Part shown: piece by piece, positions 10,621 to 22,315 of the stretch | Layout: each line of letters begins with the position of its first letter | How positions within the stretch are numbered: the first letter of the stretch is position 1 | Assembly: GCA_003996215.1 (NCBI GenBank) | Contig: QJPP01003567.1 | Coordinates: 124,001-188,000 of the forward strand | Length of the DNA stretch: 64,000 bases | Direction of reading: 5' to 3' | Source: Jaltomata sinuosa | Taxonomy: Eukaryota > Streptophyta > Magnoliopsida > Solanales > Solanaceae | Notes under the pieces: generated by a model | Seen by the model: only the letters and a program-made list of their open reading frames with translations | Databases searched by the model: none | What the model was told of the DNA's origin: nothing | Made by a program: the position numbers and the translations under genes

Positions 10621-10790
10621 TTATAAGACTAATAATAATTTAATTTCATAATTTCTAGAGGACTGAATATATGTCGATCTTTCTTTCTTTTTCTTTTCAT
10701 GATTTTTATAAGACTAATAATAATTTAATTTCACAATTTCTAGAGGACTAAATATATGTCGATCTTTCTTTCTTTCCTTTTTAGAGATTG
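10621..10790. repeat. 85-bp tandem duplication
   Basis: Two adjacent copies of a unit starting TTATAAGACTAATAATAATT and ending in a CTTTCTTTCTTT run, period 85 bp, differ at only a few positions. They are non-coding; the local duplication looks fairly recent. Confidence 0.8.
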
Positions 10791-10875
10791 CGAGACTATT
10801 TTCAATAAGAATAAATTATTTTGACCACAATTTTTTTTATCATAATGGCCCAAATTTTATATTAAAGCCTATTCG

Positions 10876-12333
10876 AAGAAAATAACTAAATATCCTCCTA
10901 ATCTATTATTGAATTCTTAACTATACACTCCAACTTCACGAGAATTTTAGTACTCTCCTAAATTATTTTAAAGTGAAATATATACCCCCTTAAAAATTCA
11001 CACCCATATTTATATTAAGCAGTGATTTGCACGCGACCTACCATGTAATGCCACATAATTTTATTTTATTTTTTATATATAAAATTAATTATTTTTCTCT
11101 ATACTATTTTTTCCAAATATAATTTCCTTTTCTGTTTTCTTTCTTTCCTTTTCTCTTTTCTTTTCTCCATTTCTCTTGGATATTCTGGCTGGATGATTTT
11201 TTCAGCACCCCCCCTCCCCCCTCCCCTCCTACCACCAATACTTTCAAGACCTAAATCTTTGACATATCGGAAAATTCAAGTTTATTAGTATCACTGACGA
11301 TAATAATTTTGTGTTTATCATTTCTATCGTTGTTAACTTTCTATAACAGAATCTCAGAGAAGATGAGTAGGAGTCAACGGTGTATTTCATGTCATTGTTG
11401 TTATTGATGACGGTGATAATTTTGAAGAGGAAAAGACAGGCGAGAATTATTTTCATGATGCATTTGCTAAATTGCTTAAAATCACATCTAGGTTTCATTG
11501 AAAATTCAAAATTCTTTCTAGGTTTGAATGCGGGCATCACAATCATAAACCATCTCATTTACTATTGTAGCTAACACAAGCCACCATACGGGCATTATAA
11601 TAACACAATTCAACTAACACAAGCCCCACACGGGTATCACAATAGCACAAATCAACTCCATTGCTATTACAATCACTAGATCACCCCTTCCATAACATAC
11701 TTTACACGATAAGTCCCTACCCAAGCAAATTCTGAAGAAAGTTAAGCCATAATTTATCAATTGAGTTTGGTATATTTTTATTTTTGAGTTTGAGTTTGTC
11801 AATTGAGTCTGGTATGTTTTTATTTCCATTCTCAAAATCATATATGGGTTAGTGGTGAAAATGGTACATTTCTTGTTTCAATTTGTCAATTAGGTCTTTC
11901 ATAAAGTGGTAAAAATTTAAAGAATAATGGTTTAAATTCTTGTGATTTGAAGATACAAGAAATGAGGTTTAAAGATGAAAGCTTGTTATTTTGATCGAGG
12001 GGAAGGGAATTGCAGAAATGTGATAGGAGGAAGAAGAGAGACTGTGGAGTGTGGAGATTTGACCTATTGCTATGAAGAAGAAAGAAAACAAATACTAAGG
12101 GAAAAAAAAGAATAATTAAAAATACATATATTTATAAAAATAAAGTTTTAATATTTATTTTTTGTGCTCACTCTCTTAAAGAGAGTGAAATACACCCACT
12201 TTGCCACATAGGCATTTAGAGAGGTAATAATTTTAGTTTTAAAGAGTTCAGGGTAGTAATAGGATTCCTGTGCAGTTGAAGTGTGTAGTTAAAAAATCGA
12301 TAAGAGATTGAAGGGGCAATTGAATATTTTCTC
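10876..12333. mobile_element. complete non-autonomous Mutator-like element (MULE)
   Basis: The ends are long inverted repeats. The left starts AAGAAAATAACTAAATATCC; the right, read on the other strand, starts GAGAAAATATTCAATTGCCC. The two align without gaps for well over 100 bp and more loosely to about 200 bp. Flanks are GCCTATTCG (10867-10875) and GCCTATTCA (12334-12342), a 9-bp target duplication with one mismatch, the hallmark of Mutator. The interior of about 1 kb has a C-rich run at 11208-11228 and no transposase. I see no recognisable captured gene. Confidence 0.82.
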
Positions 12334-12484
12334 GCCTATTCACCTTATAAATTAATTTATTTTTTGACATTTTTACGTCTTCCCTTTCAAATTTAAAATT
12401 ATCTCATTAATTAATTTATTAGTTACATTTTTCAATATATGGGAAAGTTCCGACATATGGGAAATGGATAAATTCCCACAATAT

Positions 12485-12752
12485 TACTTCCTCTGTCCCA
12501 TATTAGTTGGACACTATACTAAAAATAGTTGTCCTATATTAGTTGATCACTTTAATAAATCAAGAAAATATTAATTAATTTTTTTTCATATTACCCTTGT
12601 AATTAATTATTTTTGAAAGTGTTCATAATTATTTGTAGAGTTTTAAAGAAGTTTCTTAAGAGGTGAATTAGTAAAATTACCTTCTTATTTATGATTTTTT
12701 AACATGCGTGTAAAAAAAAAGTGACCATCTAATATGAGACGGAGGGAGCATA
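12485..12752. mobile_element. complete Stowaway-like MITE
   Basis: Inverted ends TACTTCCTCTGTCCCATATT and, on the other strand, TATGCTCCCTCCGTCTCATA are bounded by TA. It is about 268 bp, AT-rich and non-coding. It is the intact relative of the MITE split by the copia element. Confidence 0.82.
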
Positions 12753-13417
12753 CTTGATCACTTATTATAACAACAATTAATTCCTTTTTGGTGGCAAAAG
12801 TTTTACTCGAATTTATTTTTATGTTTTAAAGGGAAACAATTTATTCGATTTGACTTTTTTTAAGCTAAAACTTAACCAAATCAATTATGATCGAATTTTC
12901 TTTCCAATAGAAAACCAAATTACTTAAGTAGATGTCATATATAAATATAATAATTCATAAAATTACTTAATTTTTTTATAATTAGTTAATAAAAAATAAT
13001 TAAATTTATTCATTTATTTATTTACGTATAAATTATTGTATAAATACACTTATTTAATAACTATGTTCAATTATTAATTATTAATTTAACTAATTACACT
13101 TGTAATAATTATTAATTAATTTAACTTAATATTAGATCATAAAAGTATTGTTCTAATAGATAAGGTTCAAGTCAAATGAAAATTCTCAAAATATTAGATC
13201 AAAATAAAACTTGAGTGAGATATGGTAAAATTTTATTTATATTAGTTATAATTAGTTAATTAAAAATAATTTTACTATAATCACTTATTTATTTAAATTA
13301 TGTCTCAAATTTACTAGTTAGACCTACTAAGATTGAATCAAATCAAATTATAGTGTAATCACTTATTTATTTAAACTATATTTTAAATTTACTAGTGAAA
13401 CCCGGTAAGATCGAATC
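12753..13417. other. very AT-rich intergenic DNA with a degenerate direct repeat
   Basis: No gene is visible. From about 13270 a unit of about 90 bp containing ATCACTTATTTATTTAAA and a downstream TTTACTAGT is present twice in tandem, ending at the gypsy A boundary. The TAATTAGTTAAT motif also recurs. Confidence 0.55.
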
Positions 13418-13679
13418 AGGAAAATGCAGAAGTATAGTATGAGCACCAATTACAAAGCAACGGGTATCCAATAGGCATCATAGGCCGACATAGCATATAT
13501 AAAGTATAAAAGCAGTAAATAGCAGATAAGAAAGAAGAAGTCACATAAGAAAACAGAGGAAAGCAAACAGAATCTAGCAACAAGAAGAAGGCATAAAAGA
13601 ATACAGGTAAGCTATGCTAGCCATAGAAGATATATCACAGAATACAGGTGAAAGAGTAGAGAACGCACCTGGATCCTTG

Positions 13680-13686
<7 letters not shown>

Positions 13687-13722
<36 letters not shown>
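13687..13722. repeat. (TA)n microsatellite
   Basis: About 18 TA units inside the gypsy A 3' LTR. The matching part of the 5' LTR (around 21940) has only a few, so it expanded after insertion. Confidence 0.9.
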
Positions 13723-13725
<3 letters not shown>

Positions 13726-14229
13726 TAACGAACATGGCAGTATACCGATAACCTCAAATAAAAGGGAAAGAAGGAAGAGAAACTACACATAACCATGCTA
13801 ACAATACAGCTTACAAGGTAAGGATGATCGAAAAGTAAAACAACAAGTAACCATAATATGAACGAGTAAAACTAATCTACCTACAATCCCAATGGGCACC
13901 CATACACCCGAGGAATACATACAAGTGAAAATAAACCCTCTGGCATTCCATACTATCGGAGTGTATACTCAGTAAATAACAAACAAGGGTGGAACCATGC
14001 AAACAATGTATAATATGATATGAAGTGTTAGTGGTACCATATGCACCTCCTCCGGCGCTCATAGGCCCAACAGGTAGGATCCATGGAAGGCTTCCCCCGT
14101 ATACCTCTACTCCTCGGTATACCCCTCCTCCGTCACTCTCGGCCTATAGCCCCTAGTGTAGATTGAAAAGGTCCATGAAGGTCTCCGAGACCACATATAA
14201 ACTCTCAATAACTCAATATGCATGCCCAG

Positions 14230-14420
14230 AGTCTATCGGGGTCTAAAATCAGTAATAAAACCATGTCTAGAACTCCGGCCCAGCCGAGTCTAGTGTCATC
14301 TCAAAATTAGTGATAAAATCATGTCTAGTACTCTGACCCAGCCGAGTTTAGTATCAGTTTAAAATCAGTAGTAAAAGCCATGTCTAGCACTCCGGCCCAG
14401 TCGAGTCTAGAATCAGTGTG
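14230..14420 (-). repeat. 58-bp tandem repeat within LTR A
   Basis: Three copies of a unit starting CATGTCTAG (14262, 14320, 14379) with the core CCGGCCCAGCCGAGTCTAG, period 58-59 bp. The same array is in the 5' LTR at about 26831-27015, and related copies occur in LTR C at about 43937-44110, so it is an old family feature. Confidence 0.75.
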
Positions 14421-16086
14421 AAAATTATCGTTTAATCTCTTTTATCTCAAGAACATCCATAAAACCAGTTTTTAATCCATTTATAACCAAAAAGGGCCCT
14501 CGAGGCCATACAAGGTTTGGAAAACTGGTAATAGTCAGGCCCGCAGCCATGTAGTAGTAGAACCAATGCGGAAAAGCTCTTTTCATGATAATAATAGTAT
14601 GCTCAAATACAATTGATAGCTCAATAGCTCACAATTAACCTACCAGCCCTGCACAGGCTCAATCCACTCTACAATATAAATAACCAACTCATAATTGCAA
14701 ATCGATGTCCGAAACTCACGAACATTCTCCAAATATCCCACTGTCTATGGTCCAAAGGCATAAGCAAAGGACACACATGGACGCAAGGGTAATACTACAA
14801 AACTAGCTCAAATACTAAACCAAATGATGTAAAAGCATACAGAAAGGAAACAAACAAGGTCTGAGGTGCCAACCTAGTAAACCCAACCCAAAGATGCTAA
14901 GTAGTATAATTATATTCTATATAAGCAAAGTCTAAGGTAGATAAGTTGTAACCTACCTGACGTCTGATGAATAGCTGCTGGAAAGCTATCGCTCGAGCCC
15001 GAACTACTCTGAGAAGCCCCAAATATCGATCAAACTATCAAGAACAAACTCTATTCGTCAAAATAAAACTAACGATACCGATAATGCTAATAATTTAGAT
15101 AGGTCAAAATCCGGATCAAAAGTGGGCCAGTGAACCCCGCAACCCGAAATCAAAAATGAAAGTTTGCATGAGGTTTCCATTGGGGTTTGAAAATGAAGGA
15201 GAAAGAGTTTATATAAGCTACCAGGAACCAGGCGCAGGCGTGGTCCAAGGAGTCGCAAGGGCGGCACTGCCATAGCAGGTGAGGGAGCGCAGACGCCCCC
15301 CTGCTAAAGCCACCAGGAACCGCAGGCATGTCACCCAGGGTTAAGGTGCAGCTGCACATGTGCGGTCAAGGCACCGCTGCCGCGCCTGTACCAGAAACAA
15401 CAACTACCAACTGTAACACAACACAAAACCAATCTGATCGCACCCTAGGGGAACATTCTGAACCCCGTGGACACAAACCAAAGATGCTACCCTACTAGAA
15501 ATGACATTTCAAACTCAACAGAAGCGACAAAAATCTCAAACGAGGTCATTTTAATGAAAAGTGGGCCCCGTGCTCAAAAACCAATCTTTAACCAAAATGA
15601 AACCCAATAGCCTAAAATGAGTCTGAAAGCCTCGTGACCTAAACCAAAGGTCCTTTTAGGCCAAAGTCAACATTCTGGAGCTAACAATGCTGATGAAATT
15701 CCTATCCGAGGTCGTCTTCTTCGAATGTTGACCAAAGTTAAACTTTTAAGTTCAATTGGCTTGAAATCTTATAAAGTGAGATAAAACCATATCGAAAGCT
15801 CCTACAACCTGACCAAGGGTCCAACTAGACCAAAATCTATGCTCCGGAGTAAACAAAACTGTCAGAATTTAATCCCGAGTATGCTTGCTAAGAATGTTGA
15901 CTAAAGTCAATGATTTCCTAAGTTAAAGCTCTAAAACAGGGAAATGGTCATAACGACTGAACATCCCGGGCACCGAACCACCATTCCCAGGAAGTCATAA
16001 ATAACTTGGGGCCATTACACGCAAGTTCTAACAGTATAAACAAACCAAAAATGCAAAAATAACTGAATGGTTCATTACATCATCCA

Positions 16087-17430
16087 CTAATAAAAAGGAC
16101 TTTCGTCCTCAAGAGTCAAGAAAAAGGAGTACTTGAAGGCTCAAACAACTGTAGATATTGAGCCTGCATCTCTCTCTTAATCTCTCAGGTAGCCTCGTTG
16201 CCAAAATAGTGCCTCCACTAAAACTTAGCCACATGAATCTCTCTGGACCTCAATCTCCTGACATCTCTAGCTAGAATGGCTATTGGCTTCTCAACAAAAG
16301 ACAAACTCTCATCCAACTGCACTGAATTCCACTGTAACACATTTGACTCATCCGGAAAATAATGCCTCAACATAGATACGTGGAAGAATGGGTGCATAGT
16401 TGAGAACATAAGAGACAAAACTAACAGATAAGCAGCACTACTAACCCTCTTGAAAATCTCAAATGACCCAATATACCTGGGGCTGAGATTGCCCCGCCTG
16501 CCGAACCTCATTATGGCCTTCATGGGTGATACTCAAAGGAATACCCAGTCACCAACATTGAACTCTAAGGCACGAAGTCTATGATCTGCGTAGCTCTTCT
16601 GCCTACTCTGGGCTGTCCGAAGTCTGTCCTGAATAACCCAAACTTTGTCTAGGGAATCATGAAGTAGATCTATACTCTATGGCCTGGACTCTATACCATC
16701 AAACCAACCCACTAGCGATCTGCAATGCCTACCATACAATGCCTCAAAAGGCTCCATGCAAATACTCAAGTGATAATTGTTATTATAAGCAAACTCCGCC
16801 AAAGGCACATACTAATTCTATGAACCTCCAAAGTCAAGAACACATGCCTGTAACATGTCCTCCAAAACCTGGATAGTCCTTTCCGACTGGCCATCTGTCT
16901 GAGGATGAAATGTAGTGCTAAGCTAAACCTCTGTACCCATCTCTCGCTGAATAGTCCTTCAAAATTGAGATGTAAACTGAGTGCCATAGTCTAAAATGAT
17001 AGAAGCTGGAACCCCATGCAAACGGACAACCTCTCGGAGATAGATCTGAGCCAACCTCTCTACACTATAGGAAGAATGAACCGGCAAGAAGTGTGCAAAC
17101 TTAGTCACCCTATCAACAATAACCCAAATACTGTCAAACCCTCGAGAAGTATGTGGCAACCATGCTATGAAGTCCATAGTGATCTCTTCCCACTTCCACT
17201 CAAGAATGGAAACTCTCTGCATCAATCCACCAGGTCTCATGTGATCAAACTTAACCTACTGGTAGTTCAAGTATCGAGATATAAACTCTGCTATGTCCCT
17301 CTTTATACTACTCCACCAGTAAAGCTGCCTCAAGTCTTGATACATCTTAGCTGCGCTCGAATGGATGGAATATCTGGAACAATGAGCCTCATGAAGAATC
17401 AACTAAATCAAATCCCCAACTCTTGGAACA
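16087..17430 (-). pseudogene. gypsy A integrase and chromodomain-like tail, broken
   Basis: Fragments 17240-16959 and 16523-16218 carry SIWVIVDRVTKFAHFLPVHS of the core, VRLHGVPASII, the GRRGNLSPRYIGSFEIF segment of the C-terminal domain and ILARDVRRLRSREI at the start of the chromodomain-like tail. They align throughout with the integrase of element C. Several stops and shifts separate the fragments. Confidence 0.82.
16098..16117 (-). other. 3'-terminal hairpin of element A (AGGA loop)
   Basis: On the minus strand GACTCTTG, AGGA and CGAAAGTC form an 8-position stem with one mismatch and one G-U pair around a four-base loop, about 20 bp before the LTR. The same structure with other paired bases is in B, C, D and the LARD-like element. 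Confidence 0.55.
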
Positions 17431-17599
17431 CAGAGGCGACCATCAAATCTTAGAATACCATCAGAATATAAAGTAGCCCTGCTAGCCTCACCCCATAGAA
17501 CCTGATCACAAATATCATACAACCACTGATCCTCAAACTGACGCTATTGAATATGATCAACTAGAGTGGAACAGACCTCAACACTGGCAAGAACTCTGC

Positions 17600-19109
17600 T
17601 AGGATCTAACAAATCAAGTCTAACCAAATGGTTAGCCAAGGACAACGATCACTCTGAAACTAAAAGAGAAGCCAAGCTGCCCATACTCACTGCCTTTCGA
17701 CTCAAGGCATCCGCTACTATGTGTGCCTTACATGGATGGTACAGAATAGTGAAGTCGTAATCCTTCAGTAACTCAACCTATCTCTGCTGCCTAGAGTTCA
17801 GCTCTCGCTGACTTGTGATATACTAAAGACTATGCTAGTCGGTGTAAATCTCACTATAAACTCCATATAGGTAGTGCCTCCAGATCTTGAGCACGAAGAC
17901 TACCACAACCAACTCTAAGTTATGAGTGGGATAGTTGCGCTCGTGATCCTTCAACTGCCTCAACGCATAAGCTATCACATGACCTTGTTGTATCAACACA
18001 CAACCAAGACCAATTGAAAAAGCATCACAATACACTGAGAAGCCCTGACCCTCAACTGGCATTGTCAACACCAAAGCTGAAGTTAGTAAGGCTTTAAGCC
18101 TCTGAAAGCTATCCTTGCACTGATCAGACCACTGAAATGGAAAATCCTTCCTAGTCAGCCTAGTCAAGGGTGTTGCTATGGAAGAAAATCCCTCAATGAA
18201 CCATTTGTATTACCCTGCCAACGCAATAAAGATGCAAACCTCGATAGGAGTAGTAGGCCTCGACCAATCACGAATGACTACAATATTTCTCGGGTCTATT
18301 CTAATCTCATCCTTAGACACCACATGTCCTAGGAATGCTACTGACTCAAGCCAATACTCAACCTTTGAGAACTTGACATAAAGCTGATGATCTATCAAAG
18401 TCTGGAGTACGATCCTCAAGTGCTACGCATACTTCTCTCTACTCCGCGAGTATATCAATATGTCATCAGTGAAGACTATCACAAACAAATCCAAGTACGG
18501 CTTGAGAACCCTCTGCATCAAGTCCATGAAAGTTGCGGGGGTATTAGTCAACCCAAAGGACATCACCAGGAACTCATAATGGCCATAACATGTCTTGAAT
18601 GCTGTCTTAAGGATGTCCTCAGCCCTAATCCTCAACTGGTGGTAGCCTGACCTCAAATCTATCTTAGAGAATAGTACTGCCCCCTGGAGCTGATCAAACA
18701 AGTCATCTATACGTGGCATCAGATACCTGTTCTTTATGGTCACCTTATTCAACTGCCGATAATCAATATACATCCGCATCAAACCATCCTTCTTCTTCAC
18801 AAACAGAGCTAGAGCACCCTAAGGTGACACACTCAGTCTGATAAAACCCTTAGCTAACAAATCCTAAAGCTGATCCTTAAGCTCCCTCAACTCAGCTGGA
18901 GCCATATGATACGGACTAATGAAAATGGGCATGGTACCCGACTCTAACTCAATGGAAAAGTCTATGTCACGCTCAGGTGGAAGGCCTGATAGGTCGATTA
19001 GAAACACATCTAAGAACTCCCTAACTACAGGGACCGACCCAGGAGAAGAAGCATCGGCGCTAACATCTAGGACATATGCTAGATAATCCAAACACCCGCG
19101 GAAAATCAA
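17600..19109 (-). pseudogene. gypsy A reverse transcriptase and RNase H, broken
   Basis: RT pieces 19109-18864, 18800-18423 and 18419-18210 show IDYRQLNKVTIKNRYLMPRI, FSKIDLRSGYHQLRI and an intact catalytic box FTDD (18473-18462). RNase H (18167-17835 and beyond) shows FSVYCDAFSIGLGCVLIQQG and NLELVVVVFVLKIWRHYLYG. Stops such as TAG for an expected CAG interrupt the chain. The catalytic RT residues survive here, unlike in B and C. Confidence 0.83.
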
Positions 19110-19162
19110 CTTTCTAGCTTGAAGGCGAGAAATGATCCATATGGTACACGACTAACAAAACC

Positions 19163-19500
19163 CTACCATATAATCGGGGATACGCAGGGCATGGCTATGG
19201 TAACAATCTTGGCATAGCAATCCAAAATGACTCGGTGAGGGGATAACCCGTCTATGCCCAGAATCACATCAAAATCTAGCATATCTAAAATCATCAAGTC
19301 AGCCCAAGCCTCAAGATCACCAACAACTATCAAGCAGGATCTAACAATCTGATCCATTACTAAAGAATCTCCTACCGATGTAGCAACAAATACATAAACA
19401 GATAATAGATCACAAGCCAACCCCAAATAAGGACAAAATAGGTAGAAACTTACAATCATGAAGAACCAGGATCAAACAATGCTAAAGGTGACTGGCGACA
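19163..19500 (-). pseudogene. gypsy A aspartic protease, broken
   Basis: The active site FDPGS is readable just upstream of the longest open piece and is followed within two codons by stops. LDMLDFDVILGIDGLSPH is the conserved downstream segment. Confidence 0.7.
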
Positions 19501-19599
19501 GACATAAATCATACTTGTGATCACCGTATCTGGTGCCTCTGCCTCTGGTCTACCAGAGAGCTCATAGAATTAACGCCAACCTCTACCTAACCGACTTTT

Positions 19600-21041
19600 A
19601 TCCCGACCATATGTCCTGCCATGCTGGGCACTACCTTTACTAGGGACACTTCCTCCTCTAACGGGTGCCTGCACTGATCTCAAAGGTTGAGCGGCAGGCT
19701 AAACTATACCTCACTGGGGGCACTCTCTAGTAAAATGCCCAATGATACCACACTCATAGAAAGGCCCTAATAACCCACCATGTCCAGACAAACTGGCTAA
19801 ACCTGTATGGCCACCACAGCCTGATGCCCTAGATGATGTACCCCTTGATGAATGACCACTGTAACCCTGATAAAATTGAGGCTCACCCGAAGCCTGAAGT
19901 GATGCCTAAACTGGCTAGATTGACCTTGATACTACTATGGATGATATCCTCAGCCCCACTGACCTGAACCTCTACCACTGAAGAAGGAACCACTGTAACT
20001 ACCCTGATGATGTGGCCTCTTATCTTTAGTCCCCTAGTCCTGATGATGCAAATCCTCCATAGTACGATCATGGTCTGCTATATCCTGAAATGGTCGCCCC
20101 CTAGCAGCTAGTATCTCTGCAGTCTTTTGAAGCTAGATCCTCAATCCCCAAACAAATTGACGAACCCTGTCTGCCTTTATAGGAATAATCATATTCCCAA
20201 ATAGAGACAACTAGTGGAAATGGGTCTGATACTCAGCCACTGGCATATATCCCTGCATCAATTGGGTAAACTACTCACTATGATACTCACGATCACTCTG
20301 CGGCAAGAACTTGGCCATAAAGGTCTCGTAGAACTCTCTCCAAGTCAATTGAGGAGATTGAGAAGGTCTCCAAGCTACTAGTGCCCTCCACCAAATCTTA
20401 GGTGGGCCCTCCAGCTAATAAGTAGTCTAACCCACTCCATGAGTATCCAAGAGACCAAGATGATGAAGCATCTCCTCGCAAGTAGAAATAAAGTCATAAG
20501 TATGTTGTCCGGGAGAATCGAAGAACCTCAGTAGGGATAATATCATAAATTGGCCCAAAGCCTTTTGCTCTGACTCTGTCATAACTGGGTGAAGAGCAAG
20601 AGGCTGAGCAACCATACGTACTAACGAAACTTGTACACAGGGAGCTGTAGTAGCAGGATGCACTCCCAAACTTTGAGCACCCAGGGCTTCCCCATGAGCG
20701 GATGTATGGGCCATATCAGAAGGCTGACCCCCAACCATACTCAATAATTGAAGAAGCACGCTCTGAATATCTGGTGAAGGAGCTGGGGCTGGGGCTGGGG
20801 CTGGTGCTAATACAGATGCTGCTACTGTCCGTGGTGGCACCTAGGCTGCTCTCTAGTCCATGAAAAGCTGATGCGAAACTGGATCAGGCTCATACTCGGC
20901 CATAGGATCTCTAACTGGTGTCGCTGCTCGAGAACATCCTCAACCTCTACCTCTACAACCACCCCCGCTCCTAGATGGAGTCGGGTGTGCTGGTGCCAAA
21001 GGCTCACCCTCATTCGCAGCTGAAGATATCATAAGAGCCAT
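19600..21041 (-). pseudogene. gypsy A gag, broken
   Basis: The likely start is MALMISSAANEG at 21041. A Gly/Arg-rich stretch, an Ala-Pro repeat (LAPAPAPAPAPAPSPDIQ) and the retrotransposon gag domain follow, with EQKALGQFMILSLLRFFDS and CEEMLHHLGLLDTHGVG. Homology with C gag continues into the nucleocapsid region. Stops occur from residue ~33 onward, mostly where C or TE relatives have Gln, Arg or Trp. Confidence 0.78.
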
Positions 21042-21238
21042 CTGCGAAAGAGTGAATGGAACAAATAAGATTCCAGGAAACCATCTAAGATAAGATGCAC
21101 AATATAGAAGCAAGAAAAGAGTCATGTTTCCTAAAATATCATTGCAGCCTCCCAAAGATAGGGTATAAATGTCTCCGCCCTGATTCGTAGGAGTCTACAA
21201 GACATTAGCTCCTATACCGATGACACTGGTGAACCTAG

Positions 21239-21250
21239 GCTCTGATACCA
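21239..21250 (-). other. gypsy A primer-binding site
   Basis: On the minus strand TGGTATCAGAGC lies three bases after the 5' LTR end. It is complementary to the 3' end of initiator tRNA-Met, the usual primer of plant chromoviruses. Confidence 0.8.
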
Positions 21251-21253
21251 ACC

Positions 21254-22315
21254 TGACATGATACGATTTCTCAAGTCATGATGACACCTACAACCCCCTG
21301 TAGACAAACCAATCTCTTTAGCCCAGAACGGTTAGTAATGGGCTACTAGCTAAGTAAGCATGCATAATAAACGGAAGCAAGATAAAGAAAGCAAGTGGAA
21401 GGAAGCAATCTTGATAGATAAATAGGAACTACACCATCGCACGACCTGGTATCAAAAGTACATGAGCCACTAATAAATAAATAAAGTACAAGAGAGTGGA
21501 AAAATAAAATATACAAGTGCATCTGAATATACAAAAGAGTTAACTACAAAAAGAAGAGATATAGCTAAGCCCTGGTCGCCAGGAGCTCACCGTATGTTTG
21601 AGATATCAAGATATACATGAGTCTGCGCATCAACAATGATACCCACACTAGGATCTGTACCAGGAAGATACAAAAGTGTAGTATGAGCACCAATTGTAAA
21701 GCAATAGGTACCAAGTAGGCATCATTGACCGACTGAGCATATATAAAGTATAAAAACAGTAAATAGCAGATAAGAAAGAAGAAGTCACAGAAGCAAATAG
21801 AGGAAATAACACAGAAGCTAGCAATAGGAAGAAGGCATAAAAGAATACAGGTAAGCTATGGTAGCCACAAAAGATATATCACATGTTACAGGTAAAAGAG
21901 TAGAGAATGCACCTGGATCCTTGCAACAACAATATATATAGAGAGTTTATCGAATGTGGAGGTATACTGGTAACCTAAAATAAAAGGGAAGGAAGGAAAG
22001 CAACTACACATAACTATGTTAACAATACAACTCACAAGGTAAGGATGATCGAAAAGTAAAACAACAAGTAACTATAATATGAACGAGTAAAACTAATCTA
22101 CCTATAATCCTAACAAGAACCCATAAACCTGAGGAATACATAAAAGTGAAAACAAACCCTCTGGCATCCCACACTACCGGAACATACACTCAGCAAACAA
22201 CAAACAAGGGTGAATCCATGCAAACAATGTATGATATGATATGAAGTGCCACTGGTACTGTATGCACCTTCTTCGGCATCCATAGGCCCAGCAGGTAGGA
22301 CCCATCGAAGGCTTC
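21254..22315 (-). repeat. gypsy A 5' LTR, 3'-terminal piece
   Basis: It contains the LTR end (TGACA at 21254 on the plus strand) next to the primer-binding site. From about 21660 it matches 13418 onward. It ends at the GCTTC target site (22311-22315) of the inserted LARD-like element. Confidence 0.82.

Larger units (their letters stand above)
13418..16079 (-). repeat. gypsy A 3' LTR, truncated at its end
   Basis: It starts on the minus strand at 16079 with TGTAATGAACC. A TATA-like TTATATAA lies at 15209-15216 on the same strand, and a GC-rich repeated-word block (about 15225-15395) lies just upstream. Homology to the 5' LTR runs through 13418 and then stops inside the LTR. Confidence 0.82.

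Noticed and set aside
14230..14420. Regular 58-bp repeats that might suggest a CRISPR-like or satellite array
   Set aside because: Only three diverged units without unique spacers, present in both LTRs of A and related to LTR C; an LTR-internal tandem repeat in a plant genome.
13877..16000. Several 60-100 codon open frames in LTR regions of element A, B, C and the LARD-like element
   Set aside because: They are not conserved between the paired LTRs, have no recognisable domain and lie in regulatory sequence; chance frames.
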